From NCBI RefSeq assembly GCF_004346925.1, contig NZ_CP031167.1, positions 2,438,001 through 2,502,000 of the forward strand: a DNA stretch of 64,000 bases, in the 5' to 3' direction. Positions 16,965 to 25,508 of this stretch are shown in pieces. The notes beneath the pieces were generated by a model. The model saw only the letters and a list, made by a program, of their open reading frames with translations. It made no database searches and was not told where the DNA came from. This DNA is from Stenotrophomonas sp. ASS1. Lineage in GTDB: Bacteria; Pseudomonadota; Gammaproteobacteria; Xanthomonadales; Xanthomonadaceae. A program made the position numbers and the translations under genes. The stretch's first letter is position 1, and each line of letters opens with the position of its first letter.

Positions 16965-19900
16965 TCAGAAGCGTGCGGTGACGCCGAGCTTCAGGGTGCG
17001 ACCCGGGGCCGGCAGCGTGGACCGCGTGGCTGGATCGACGTAGTAGCGGTTGCCGAGGTTGCTGCCGACCAGTTCGACGCTGGCATGCTCGTTGAAGCGC
17101 CAGCGCGCATAGGCATCGACGGTGGTGATGTTTCCCCAGGTGAACGGCACGTTCTGCCAGAGCAGGCCGCTGCCACCGCTCAGCAGGCGGTCACGGTAGG
17201 CCTGCAGATCAGGGTTCTCGTGGCGCTGGTAGTGCACGATGCGGCTGCCAAGCTCCAGGCGCTCATCGAACAGGCGCGTGCCCAGCGACCAGTTGATCGA
17301 CAGCTTGGGAATGGCCTGGGTCAGCAGGTAGCCACCGACGAAACCATCCTGCACGCAGTTCGGGACCAGGCCGCGGTTCGCATCCAGGAGCACCGCCGTG
17401 CTCTCGTCACACACCTCGTTTTCCAGCGTGCGGGTGATGCCCAGATCGGTGAAGAAGCGCCGGCTGTCGAAGCGGGCCTGCAGTTCGATGCCACGGATGG
17501 TCTGCTTGTCGATGTTGTCGAACAGGAAGTTGCCATCGCGCTCGATCACGTCACGGGTCTTGTGCACGTAGTACGCCAGCTTGACGTCGGCATCGGCGGT
17601 GTTGCCGAACAGGGCCGACAGGTTGTGCACGTAGCCCACTTCGTAGTTGTAGGCGTGCTCGGGCTTGAGCGCATGCAGCGGATTGAGGCTGCCGGAGAAA
17701 GCGATCGTGCTTTCGAACATGCTCGGGAAGCGCACCGCTTCGCTGTAACGCACGTAGGCACGGGCGGCCGGGGACAGGTGTGCAGTGGCCGAGAAGGTCG
17801 GCAGCCAGGCATGGTCGCGGCGGCGGCTGTTGCGTGCATCGACCGACTGCGACTGTACGCTGTTGCCGATGTTGCAGACCTGGTCGCTGCCGGCGAACAC
17901 CGGCTGCACGCCGGGAATGGCCGCCACTTCGCCATTGAGGCAGGGATTGCCGGCGCGGGTGTAGTTGCCATCGGCATCGGGCAGCCAGGGCCGCGTGTAC
18001 CTGACCGGACGCGGCGTCTCGTACGGTGCCAGCAAGGCACGGATGCTGTCATCGATGAACCAGCCCATGCCGCGCTTTTCCCATACGGCGCGGCGTGCTT
18101 CCAACGCGTCGATGCGGGCCTGCAGATTGGCGGGACGGGGCGGCAACTCGTTCACGGTGTACTGCGCTTCCTTGCCACCTACGCCCTTGGTCAGCAGCTC
18201 GGGGTGCGCCTCGAGGAAATCGTCGAAGGCCCAGTAGCGGCTGTAGCGCACGCCTGCATTGAGGGTAAGGAAGTCGACCGGCCGCCACTCCAGGGTCAGG
18301 TAGCCCTCGCCCTCCTGTCGGCGCCCGGCACGCGGGAACATGCGCCAGCCATCGGTGGTACCGAAGTACGGATCGCTCGAGCCGAGCTTCTCGTACTGCC
18401 AGTTGCCGCCCACGGTCAGGTCCAGGGTCGAATGCAAGGCGAAGCGGTTGCTCAGGATCAGGCCGGTGCGGTCGTTGCGCGCGTTGGCCAGCGCGGTGTT
18501 GCGCAGGATCGGGCTGGCGTCCGGGTTCCATGCCGGATTACCCACTGCGAAGTTCGGGAAGCCGCCAGCACTGTAGGTATCGCTGTCCGTCTCCGTGCGC
18601 CACAGGTTGGCGTAGAGGTCCAGCCAGCGGCTGCCGGCCGGCTGGAAGCGGTATTCCAGGTTCCAGGCATCGGACGCAACCCGGCTGAGCGGCCACTGGA
18701 TGCGTCCGTAGTCGGGCGCGGACAGGATGCGCGACGGCATGATCTCGCCGTAGTGGGACAAGGTACGCCGCCAGGTAGCCTTCAGCTGCTGGTCGTCGTT
18801 GATCTGCCAGCTGCCCTTGACCAGCCACGACTCCTGTTCGCTGGAGGTATTGGGCACTTCATCGCCCGGTTTGAAGTAACGCGCCAGCGTGGTGATGTAG
18901 TCGATGCCCTGGTACTCGTACTGCTCGCGCCGGTCCTGGTCGTAGTACGCGCTCCCCTTGCTGCCGGAGAAGTAGTTGCCGCGCTTGCGCCAGGCGTAGG
19001 CAGCCATCAGGTCGACGTTGTCGCCGCGTACGCCCAGTGCCAACCGCCAGGCCTGGTCTTCGCCATCGAAGGGGTTGTTGCCGCTGCGCGACTTCACCGG
19101 CACCACCAGGGTGCGGTCATCATAGGGCGAGTTCGGCGAGCCCTGCGGGAACCCCGGCACCGTGCGGTAATCCTCGCCGGTGTGCAGGCGCGGCAGGCGT
19201 GGCGCCACCGCATTGCTGCTGCCTTCGATCTTCAGCTCCCCGCCGAAGCGTTCGCCGGCAGCAACAATGTCGTCAACGTCGATGGTCTTGATCACCAGCG
19301 CACCACCGATCCCGCTGTGCACATCGCGCACCAGCCCTGGCCCCTTGATGACCTGGATGCCACCAATCAGGTTGGGATCGATGTAGTTGCGGTTGCTCAC
19401 GCCGTTGTAGCCGCGCCAGACCGTGAGCGCCTGTTCGCCGCCGTCGATGCTGACCGGCACCCGCCCGGGCCCCTGGATGCCGCGGATGTTGATGTCCAGC
19501 GCGCCGCTGTTGCGCGCATCGCCACTGAACACGCCGACCAGATCCTTGACCACGTCGGCCGGGTTGGAGCCACGGTAGCGCTCCACCCGGTCGCGCCCCG
19601 AATACGCCGTGGTCAGGTCCAGCGCGAACACATCATCGTAGCCGCGCCGATCGCGGGCCTCGCCCCCTTCCGACTGCAGGCGACCGGCCACGTCCAGCGT
19701 CTCGGTCACCCGCACCCCTTCCCCTTCACCCGCCTCCGCTGCGGCCCGCAGGCTCCAGGTGCCGTCCATGCCGCGCTGTGCGCGCACGCCGCTACCGCGC
19801 AACAGCTGCTGCAGGGCCTGCATCTGGCTGTACTCGCCACTCACCGCACTGGAGCGGCGGCCCTCCACCAGGTCACTGCGGAACACCACCTGCACATCGG

Positions 19901-20087
19901 CCTGGCGGCCAAAGGCACGCACGGCGTCGGCCAGGGGCTGTTCCGGAATGGCGTACTGGCGCACCGGCGCGACGATCGCCGGTTGTGCCTGCACGGCCGG
20001 CACCCAGGCCAGCGGCAGCAATGCGGTGGAAACGGCCAGGGCCAGAACGGTGGCGCGACGATGACAGGCGGATGCCGTGGACGGCAT
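16965..20087 (-). CDS. TonB-dependent receptor with STN signalling domain (heme/hemophilin receptor)
   Basis: This 1040-residue outer-membrane receptor has a signal peptide (about 1-35, AVQAQ). An STN domain (about 45-110, YAIPEQPLADAVRAFGRQ) contacts a FecR-type anti-sigma. A plug domain (about 150-280, NIRGIQGPGRVPVSIDGG) and a 22-strand barrel ending in an aromatic residue (TARF) follow. The matched ECF sigma and FecR genes lie directly upstream, and the hemophilin-like protein and Slam exporter downstream. The whole set is therefore a self-inducing heme-uptake operon. GAGGAG precedes the ATG. Receptors of this length with a Slam partner belong to the HphR/HrpC-partner type. Iron-siderophore specificity is a less likely alternative. 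Confidence 0.85.
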   Translation of the reverse strand: MPSTASACHRRATVLALAVSTALLPLAWVPAVQAQPAIVAPVRQYAIPEQPLADAVRAFGRQADVQVVFRSDLVEGRRSSAVSGEYSQMQALQQLLRGSGVRAQRGMDGTWSLRAAAEAGEGEGVRVTETLDVAGRLQSEGGEARDRRGYDDVFALDLTTAYSGRDRVERYRGSNPADVVKDLVGVFSGDARNSGALDINIRGIQGPGRVPVSIDGGEQALTVWRGYNGVSNRNYIDPNLIGGIQVIKGPGLVRDVHSGIGGALVIKTIDVDDIVAAGERFGGELKIEGSSNAVAPRLPRLHTGEDYRTVPGFPQGSPNSPYDDRTLVVPVKSRSGNNPFDGEDQAWRLALGVRGDNVDLMAAYAWRKRGNYFSGSKGSAYYDQDRREQYEYQGIDYITTLARYFKPGDEVPNTSSEQESWLVKGSWQINDDQQLKATWRRTLSHYGEIMPSRILSAPDYGRIQWPLSRVASDAWNLEYRFQPAGSRWLDLYANLWRTETDSDTYSAGGFPNFAVGNPAWNPDASPILRNTALANARNDRTGLILSNRFALHSTLDLTVGGNWQYEKLGSSDPYFGTTDGWRMFPRAGRRQEGEGYLTLEWRPVDFLTLNAGVRYSRYWAFDDFLEAHPELLTKGVGGKEAQYTVNELPPRPANLQARIDALEARRAVWEKRGMGWFIDDSIRALLAPYETPRPVRYTRPWLPDADGNYTRAGNPCLNGEVAAIPGVQPVFAGSDQVCNIGNSVQSQSVDARNSRRRDHAWLPTFSATAHLSPAARAYVRYSEAVRFPSMFESTIAFSGSLNPLHALKPEHAYNYEVGYVHNLSALFGNTADADVKLAYYVHKTRDVIERDGNFLFDNIDKQTIRGIELQARFDSRRFFTDLGITRTLENEVCDESTAVLLDANRGLVPNCVQDGFVGGYLLTQAIPKLSINWSLGTRLFDERLELGSRIVHYQRHENPDLQAYRDRLLSGGSGLLWQNVPFTWGNITTVDAYARWRFNEHASVELVGSNLGNRYYVDPATRSTLPAPGRTLKLGVTARF

Positions 20088-20196
20088 GGACAGGAACTCC
20101 TCAAGCGTGGCTGGACCACGGGCACATCCGGTGCCGGTGGTGTGTCTGGCTTGAGGAAAAACGGTGTTTCGCTCTGGCTATACCTCTATAGACAGC

Positions 20197-20225
20197 GGGA
20201 CACTGCAGGTGCCCACGGTTTTTTC
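20197..20225 (-). promoter_or_regulatory. Candidate ECF (FecI-type) promoter of the receptor operon
   Basis: On the minus strand, GAAAAA and TGTCCC are separated by 17 bp, about 110 bp before the receptor start. This resembles FecI-type promoters (a G-plus-A-tract -35 and a TCC-containing -10). It lies in the 182-bp gap after fecR, where a sigma-dependent promoter is expected. An inverted CTATA-GAGG-TATAG repeat lies just downstream. Confidence 0.4.
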
Positions 20226-20269
20226 ATGTTTTTTTCATGCCGCGTATTCCGCCATGAACCGGCGGCACC

Positions 20270-21226
20270 TCACCACAGCACCAACGCGCCACCGGGCAAG
20301 CGCTGCACGCGCAGTCCTGCCTGTGCGGCCACGGCATCGATGGCCGTCTCCGGCTGCTGCAGGTGGAACAAGCCACTGACCCGTACGCTGGCACCCTGCC
20401 CACCCAGTACCCAGACCGGGGCACGACGGTAGCGCGCCAGATCGGCGATGGCCTGCGTGGCCGACTGATCATCGATCACTACCTCGCCCCGCCGCCATGG
20501 CGCCACGGCCTCGGGATCTTCCAGCCGCACAGGCTGCAGCCAGCGACCGTCACGGAACGCCCGTGACTGCCCCGCATGCAGGCGCTGTACGCTGCCATCG
20601 CCCGGACGCACCTCGACCACACCCTCGCTGACCTGGGTGGTGACCGTGGTATCCAGCATCGACACACTGAAGGCGGTACCGATGTCACGGACCAGGCCGC
20701 CCGCCGCCTCGACCTGGAACGGGCGCGCCTCGTGCGCCACCTGGAACCAGGCCTGGCCGCGCAGCAGGCGCAAGTGGCGCTGCTGGCCGTCGAACTCAAT
20801 CGCCAGTGCGGTGCCAGCGTCAAGTACGGCGGTGCTGCCGTCGTCCAGCTGCACCACGCGCGGCGCATCACTGCTGCGCAGGTCACTGCGCGCCAGCAAC
20901 AGCGCCTGCGGTGCGGCCGCGACCATCAGAACCACGGCGGCGGCGCTGGCCAACAGCCATGGCAGGCGACGGCGCGGTGCGACCGGACGCAATCCCTGGC
21001 GGTCGGCGGTCAGTTCAGGCAGCGCCGCCAGCACGTCGGGCCCGGCGGCATCCAGCCCCTGCCAGAAGGCCTGCTGCTGGCGCCAGGCCAGCGCATGGCG
21101 CGGATCGGCCCGCAGCCAGCGCTGCAGGGCTCGTTGCTGGCGTTCCGGCAGCGGGCCTGCACTGCACTGGATCACCCAGCGCAACGCCTGCCTGGCCTGA
21201 CGCGGCGAGGGTTCGGACGTGGTCAT
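20270..21226 (-). CDS. FecR-family anti-sigma/sigma regulator
   Basis: This 318-residue regulator has an N-terminal sigma-binding helical domain (1-85, ALRWVIQCSAGPLPERQQRALQRW). A basic stretch and single membrane helix follow (about 90-115, RRRLPWLLASAAAVVLMVAAA). The periplasmic FecR domain (about 125-235, LDDGSTAVLDAGTAL, WFQVAHEARPFQVE) and a C-terminal STN-contact segment complete it. FecR proteins hold the sigma factor until the receptor's STN domain reports ligand. It sits between the sigma and the receptor genes. ATG 21226 was chosen from homology; the ribosome-binding site is weak. Confidence 0.85.
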   Translation of the reverse strand: MTTSEPSPRQARQALRWVIQCSAGPLPERQQRALQRWLRADPRHALAWRQQQAFWQGLDAAGPDVLAALPELTADRQGLRPVAPRRRLPWLLASAAAVVLMVAAAPQALLLARSDLRSSDAPRVVQLDDGSTAVLDAGTALAIEFDGQQRHLRLLRGQAWFQVAHEARPFQVEAAGGLVRDIGTAFSVSMLDTTVTTQVSEGVVEVRPGDGSVQRLHAGQSRAFRDGRWLQPVRLEDPEAVAPWRRGEVVIDDQSATQAIADLARYRRAPVWVLGGQGASVRVSGLFHLQQPETAIDAVAAQAGLRVQRLPGGALVLW

Positions 21227-21308
21227 GGTTGTGGCCTGCCGCACCACGAACGGGTGCGCTTTCCTGTTGTGACAACGGCGGGCGCGATCTGCCCACGGCA
21301 ATCGCCGG

Positions 21309-21812
21309 TCATCGGCGCGTTCCCTGTTGATGCTGCTGGATCAACAGCGCCGCGCGCAGCACATGCTTGCCGACCAGGCTCTTGGAAATACCCAGCCGTG
21401 TGGCGATCTCGCGCTCGCTCAGGCCCAGGTAGCGGTTGAGCACGAAGCACTCGCGCACCTGCGCTGGCAGCGCGAGGATGGTCTGGGTGATCTCGCGCAG
21501 CTGTGCCTGGTCCAGCGCCTGCGCCTCGCCGTCGTGGCCCGCCTCGGCCATGTCGGCGGCGTACTCGGCCATCGCGCGCCGCTCGCGGGCGTCGGCCTGG
21601 CTGCGGTTGAGCGCATGGTGATAGGCCATCCGGTACAGATAGCCGCGCGGCTCCAGGATCGGTGGATCACCGGGCACGCTGCTGGCCTTCAGGTACAGGT
21701 TCTGCAGGGTGTCCTCGGTACTGGCCGGGTCGAGATAGCGCGCGATGAAGCGAGACAACGCACGGCGCTCACGGATCAGCAGCTCGACCAGCGCCAGGGC
21801 ATTGGGAGACAT
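21309..21812 (-). CDS. ECF sigma factor (FecI-like)
   Basis: This 167-residue sigma-70-family ECF factor has region 2 at about 18-80 (RFIARYLDPASTEDTLQNLYLKA; RGYLYRMAYHHALNR) and region 4 at about 110-160 (LPAQVRECFVLNRYLGLSEREIATRLGISKSLVGKHV). The start at 21812 (MSPNALALVELL) gives normal family length. An 85-residue upstream extension crosses SMAG repeats and is not coding. It is the first gene of the sigma-FecR-receptor-hemophilin-Slam series. No clear Fur box was seen upstream. Confidence 0.85.
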   Translation of the reverse strand: MSPNALALVELLIRERRALSRFIARYLDPASTEDTLQNLYLKASSVPGDPPILEPRGYLYRMAYHHALNRSQADARERRAMAEYAADMAEAGHDGEAQALDQAQLREITQTILALPAQVRECFVLNRYLGLSEREIATRLGISKSLVGKHVLRAALLIQQHQQGTRR

Positions 21813-21926
21813 AGGTGCCAAGGCCGGACCGGGGAATGATGGGCGTGATGGCGACGGTCCGGACATGGATTGTGGGCTGCGCGGCCGCAGGCGGCAAGCG
21901 AAGGCCGGTCGCGCGGCACCAGGATC

Positions 21927-21990
21927 ATCCACGCATGGCGTGGATCTACCAGGCGGCGGCGGATCCAGTAGATCCACGCCATGCGTGGAT
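21927..21990. repeat. Inverted SMAG pair
   Basis: ATCCACGCATGGCGTGGATCTACC (21927-21950) and GTAGATCCACGCCATGCGTGGAT (21968-21990) face each other across 17 bp. They lie between the LysR stop and the ECF sigma start. The LysR stop codon TAG (21998-22000) is itself part of a GTAG. Confidence 0.9.
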
Positions 21991-21997
21991 GCGGAGC

Positions 21998-22924
21998 CTA
22001 CGGTTCGTCCAACGCCTCGAAACGCTCGGCGAGGTAATCGATCAGCGCGCGTACCGCCGGCAGCAGCCCACGCCGCGAAGGGAACACCGCATGCACGATG
22101 CCGTGTTTCGGCACCCACTCGGGGAGCACCGGCAGCAGCGCCCCGCTCTCCAGCTCATCGGTGATCATCATCCGCGGCAGCATCAACAGCCCGACCCCGG
22201 CCACCGCCGCTGCGCGCAACGCGATCATGTCATCGCTGACCAGGCGCGGGCGGTGATGCACGCTGGCCTGGACCTCGCCAGGCCCACTGTATTCCCACAC
22301 ATGCTGCTGACTGGGCGAGGCCAGATCGACAGTCGGCATCATCGCCAGGTCGGCCGGCACCTGCGGCGTGCCCAGCCGCTGCAGCAGCGCCGGGCTGGCA
22401 CTGGTGCACCACACCCGGCGCGCCAGCACGCGTACCACAAGGTCGCTGTCCTCCAGTGGCGGCGGCCGTACCCGGATCGCCACGTCCACGCCCTCGCCCA
22501 CCACATCCACGCGGCGGTTGGTGGCGTCCAGCTGCACCGTCACCTGCGGGTGCAGGGCCAGGAAGTCGGCCAGCATCGGGCCGATGCGCGCGTGCAGGAT
22601 CGCGATCGGGCACGCCAGGCGGATCGTGCCGCGCGGCTCGGCGCGCGACATCGCAATCGCTTCTTCGGCTGCTTCGGCCTCGACCAGCATCGCCTTGCAG
22701 TGGCGGTAGTAGTCCTGGCCGACCTCGGTGACCGAGAAACGCCGCGTCGAGCGCTGGATCAGGCGCACGCCCAACCGTTCCTCCAGCAGCGCGATGCGCC
22801 GGCTCAGTTTCGACTTCGGCATGGCCAGCGCCCGGCCGGCCTGCGAGAAGCCGCCGTGCTCGACCACCATGGCGAAATAGAACAGGTCGTTGAGGTCACA
22901 ACGGCGGATATCTGCGATGAACAC
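21998..22924 (-). CDS. LysR-family transcriptional regulator
   Basis: This 308-residue regulator has an N-terminal winged helix-turn-helix (about 6-64, FSQAGRALAMPKSKLSRRIALLEERLGVRL) and a type 2 periplasmic-binding-like effector domain (about 90-295). The GTG at 22924 was chosen because AGGAG lies 8 bases upstream; longer readings have no such site. It is divergent from pirin and two isochorismatase-like hydrolases. A symmetric ATTGG-N11-CCAAT site lies in the shared gap, so it most likely regulates them. It belongs to the large LysR group related to DsdC/AaeR-like aromatic regulators. The inducer is unknown. Confidence 0.9.
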   Translation of the reverse strand: MFIADIRRCDLNDLFYFAMVVEHGGFSQAGRALAMPKSKLSRRIALLEERLGVRLIQRSTRRFSVTEVGQDYYRHCKAMLVEAEAAEEAIAMSRAEPRGTIRLACPIAILHARIGPMLADFLALHPQVTVQLDATNRRVDVVGEGVDVAIRVRPPPLEDSDLVVRVLARRVWCTSASPALLQRLGTPQVPADLAMMPTVDLASPSQQHVWEYSGPGEVQASVHHRPRLVSDDMIALRAAAVAGVGLLMLPRMMITDELESGALLPVLPEWVPKHGIVHAVFPSRRGLLPAVRALIDYLAERFEALDEP

Positions 22925-22989
22925 GGGGCGATCTCCTGCGGCCCACGGCCTGCCGCCATTGTTCACCAGATAGGACTATGACGGCAAAT

Positions 22990-23010
22990 ATTGGCGTCTA
23001 CCGGCCCAAT
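22990..23010. promoter_or_regulatory. LysR box between regulator and pirin operon
   Basis: A perfect inverted repeat ATTGG-N11-CCAAT contains the T-N11-A core of LysR-type operators. It is the only such symmetric site in the 151-bp divergent gap. Binding by the adjacent LysR protein is inferred. Confidence 0.6.
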
Positions 23011-23075
23011 TGTCACGGCGATATCGTCTCCTGCAACGAAGAACAGCGGCCGGCAGCCCCGGCCAGGAGATCGCC

Positions 23076-23942
23076 ATGAAGCGTGTCACCGGTACCTACA
23101 GCGCCCCCCGCCCGCACTGGGTGGGCGATGGATTCCCCGCCCGCTCGATGTTTTCCTACAACACCCACGGCCAGCACCTGAGCCCGTTCCTGCTGCTGGA
23201 CTATGCCGGCCCGTACAGCTTCGCCCCCAGCGATACCCCGCGTGGGGTCGGCCAGCATCCGCACCGCGGTTTCGAGACGGTCACCATCGTCTATGAGGGC
23301 GAGGTCGCCCACCGCGATTCGACCGGGGCCGGCGGCACCATCGGCCCGGGTGACGTGCAGTGGATGACGGCTGCCTCCGGCATCCTCCACGAGGAATTCC
23401 ACACGCCGGAATTCAGCAAGCGCGGCGGCACGCTGGACATGGTCCAGCTGTGGGTCAACCTGCCGGCGCGGGACAAGATGGGCGCACCGGGCTACCAGAC
23501 CCTGCTTGACGCAGAGATCCCCTCGGTGGATCTGCCTGAGGGCGCCGGCCGCGTGCGTGTCATCGCGGGCCGCTTCGACGGCCACGCCGGTCCGGCGCGT
23601 ACCCACACGCCGATGGATGTCTGGGACATCCGCCTGCAGCAGGGCCACCACGCCGAACTGCCGGTGGCCGATGGCCGCACGCTGGCGCTGGTGGTGTTGA
23701 AGGGCCAGGTCCGGATCAACGGCGGCCAGCCGGTCGGCGAGGCGCAGCTGGTCACCTTCGATCGCAGCGGCGAGGACGTGTTCGTCGACGCCGACAGCGA
23801 CGCCACTGTGCTGCTGCTCAGCGGCGAGCCGATCGACGAGCCGGTGGTGGGCTACGGCCCGTTCGTGATGAACAGCCAGGCCGAGATCAGCCAGGCGGTC
23901 AACGATTTCAACAGCGGCCGCTTCGGCCAGATCGCGCACTGA
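23076..23942 (+). CDS. Pirin-family bicupin protein
   Basis: This 288-residue pirin has an N-terminal cupin carrying the metal-binding set (HPHRGFETVTIVYEGEVAHRDS) and a C-terminal cupin (about 190-285). Bacterial pirins of this kind (YhhW-like) can oxidise quercetin, and some modulate other enzymes. CAGGAGA precedes the ATG. It is the first gene of an operon with two isochorismatase-like hydrolases, divergent from a LysR regulator, which suggests a small detoxification or aromatic-breakdown unit. Confidence 0.9.
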   Translation: MKRVTGTYSAPRPHWVGDGFPARSMFSYNTHGQHLSPFLLLDYAGPYSFAPSDTPRGVGQHPHRGFETVTIVYEGEVAHRDSTGAGGTIGPGDVQWMTAASGILHEEFHTPEFSKRGGTLDMVQLWVNLPARDKMGAPGYQTLLDAEIPSVDLPEGAGRVRVIAGRFDGHAGPARTHTPMDVWDIRLQQGHHAELPVADGRTLALVVLKGQVRINGGQPVGEAQLVTFDRSGEDVFVDADSDATVLLLSGEPIDEPVVGYGPFVMNSQAEISQAVNDFNSGRFGQIAH

Positions 23943-24013
23943 GCGCTTCCGCGCGGCGGGCGATGACCCGCCGCGCCAATGGGCCATCGCCCACCTTCCC
24001 CAGGAGACTGACC

Positions 24014-24694
24014 ATGAGTACCCCCGCCAACTTCAACGGTGCCCGCCCGGTGATCGATCCGGACAACGCCGCGATGCTGCTGATCGACCACCAGAGCGGC
24101 CTGTTCCAGACCATCGGTGACATGCCATTCACCAGCGTGCGCGCCCACGCCACTGCGCTGGCGAAGATGGCCACGCTGGCAAAGATGCCGGTGATCACCA
24201 CCGCCTCGGTCCCGCAGGGCCCGAACGGCCCGCTGATCCCGGAGATCCACGACGCGGCCCCGCATGCCCAGTACGTGGCGCGCAAGGGTGAGATCAACGC
24301 CTGGGACAACCCGGAATTCGTTGCTGCGGTGAAGGCCACCGGGCGCAAGCAGCTGATCATTGCCGGCACCATCACCAGCGTGTGCATGGCCTTCCCGTCG
24401 ATCGCCGCCGTGGCCGATGGCTACCGGGTGTTCGCGGTGATCGATGCCTCGGGCACCTATTCGAAGATGGCCGAAGAGATCACCCTGGCCCGCGTAGTGC
24501 AGGCCGGCGTGGTGCCGATGGACACCGCCGCGGTGGCCTCGGAGATCCAGCGCAGCTGGAACCGCGACGATGCCCAGCAGTGGGCCGAGGTCTACACGAA
24601 GATCTTCCCGAACTACCAGCTGCTGATCGAGAGCTACCTCAAGGCGCAGGACGTGCAGAAGAACCAGGAGCAGCTGGATTCGCAGCGCAGCTGA
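24014..24694 (+). CDS. Isochorismatase-like cysteine hydrolase (YcaC-type)
   Basis: This 226-residue alpha/beta hydrolase has the family triad: Asp in LLIDHQ, Lys in ARKGEINAW and Cys in TSVCMAF. The last is the nucleophile, with the cis-peptide GTITSV before it. Related enzymes cleave amides or C-N bonds; YcaC itself has no proven substrate. CAGGAG precedes the ATG. It lies 71 bp after pirin and shares a module with the next paralog. Confidence 0.88.
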   Translation: MSTPANFNGARPVIDPDNAAMLLIDHQSGLFQTIGDMPFTSVRAHATALAKMATLAKMPVITTASVPQGPNGPLIPEIHDAAPHAQYVARKGEINAWDNPEFVAAVKATGRKQLIIAGTITSVCMAFPSIAAVADGYRVFAVIDASGTYSKMAEEITLARVVQAGVVPMDTAAVASEIQRSWNRDDAQQWAEVYTKIFPNYQLLIESYLKAQDVQKNQEQLDSQRS

Positions 24695-24750
24695 GCTACC
24701 CCCCGGGGTGCCGGCCCGCTGCCGGCACTCCTCCCAACCGGAGACCCATC

Positions 24751-25392
24751 ATGTCCAGTGAACCGATCCGCGACCCGGCCAGCGACCACCTGCTGACCCC
24801 GAAGAATTCCGCCTTCATCATCATCGACTACCAGCCGGTGCAGGTGAACTCCATCGCCTCGATGGACCGCCAGCTGCTGGTCAACAACATCGTCGGCACC
24901 GCCAAAGCCGCTGTGGCTTACGGTCTGCCGATCGTGCATTCGACGGTCAACGTCAAGACCGGCCTGAACAAGCCGCCGATTCCGCAGCTGCGCAAGGTGC
25001 TGGGCGACTACCCCACCTACGACCGCACCACCATCAATTCCTGGGAAGACGTCGAGTTCCGCAAGGCGGTGGAGGCCACCGGCCGCCGCAAGCTGATCAT
25101 GACCGCACTGTGGACCGAAGCCTGCCTGACTTTCCCGGCCCTGGATGCGTTGAAGGAAGGCTATGAGGTGTACGTGGTGGTCGATGCCGTTGGCGGCACT
25201 TCGCTGGCGGCGCATGATGCCGCGTTGCGCCGCATCGAACAGGCCGGGGGCCAGCTGATCAGCGTGCCGCAGTTGTTCTGCGAGCTGCAGCGCGACTGGG
25301 CCCGCTCAGAAACGGTGCCGGCGTTCATGAACCTCTTCATTGAAACCGGTGGTACGGCAGGCATCCAGTTCTCGTACGATCGTACCGAGTGA
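24751..25392 (+). CDS. Isochorismatase-like hydrolase with altered lysine
   Basis: This 213-residue paralog of the preceding hydrolase keeps Asp in IIIDYQ and the Cys nucleophile in TEACLTF. At the catalytic-lysine position the sequence is DRTTINSW, so Lys appears replaced by Arg or Thr. This is a subfamily variant and suggests a different substrate or chemistry. GGAGA precedes the ATG. It is the last gene of the pirin operon and is followed by a GC hairpin with a short T-run. Confidence 0.86.
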   Translation: MSSEPIRDPASDHLLTPKNSAFIIIDYQPVQVNSIASMDRQLLVNNIVGTAKAAVAYGLPIVHSTVNVKTGLNKPPIPQLRKVLGDYPTYDRTTINSWEDVEFRKAVEATGRRKLIMTALWTEACLTFPALDALKEGYEVYVVVDAVGGTSLAAHDAALRRIEQAGGQLISVPQLFCELQRDWARSETVPAFMNLFIETGGTAGIQFSYDRTE

Positions 25393-25398
25393 ATGGGT

Positions 25399-25426
25399 GG
25401 CGGCGCTGGCCTTGGCTGGCGCCGCC
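25399..25426 (+). terminator. Rho-independent-like terminator of the pirin operon
   Basis: GGCGGCGC and GCGCCGCC form an 8-bp GC stem 6 bp after the stop codon, followed by TTTG. Confidence 0.6.
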
Positions 25427-25436
25427 TTTGGGAGCA

Positions 25437-25490
25437 GTCGAGCATGGCTCGACGCTACAGTGGGTTTGGTCGAGCGTGGCTCGACGCTAG
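25437..25490. repeat. Two SMAG-like GTAG palindromes (direct repeat)
   Basis: GTCGAGCATGGCTCGACGCTAC (25437-25458) and GTCGAGCGTGGCTCGACGCTAG (25469-25490) lie in the same orientation, just upstream of the OsmC gene. Confidence 0.8.
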
Positions 25491-25508
25491 AGACAGATGG
25501 AGAATGTG

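Noticed and set aside
16923-20432. Plus-strand frame of 1169 codons across the TonB receptor gene.
   Set aside because: Shadow of the receptor on the opposite strand, without domains.
21813-22118. Extension of the ECF sigma gene by about 85-100 codons.
   Set aside because: It would translate the SMAG pair and lacks conservation; the start at 21812 gives normal ECF length.
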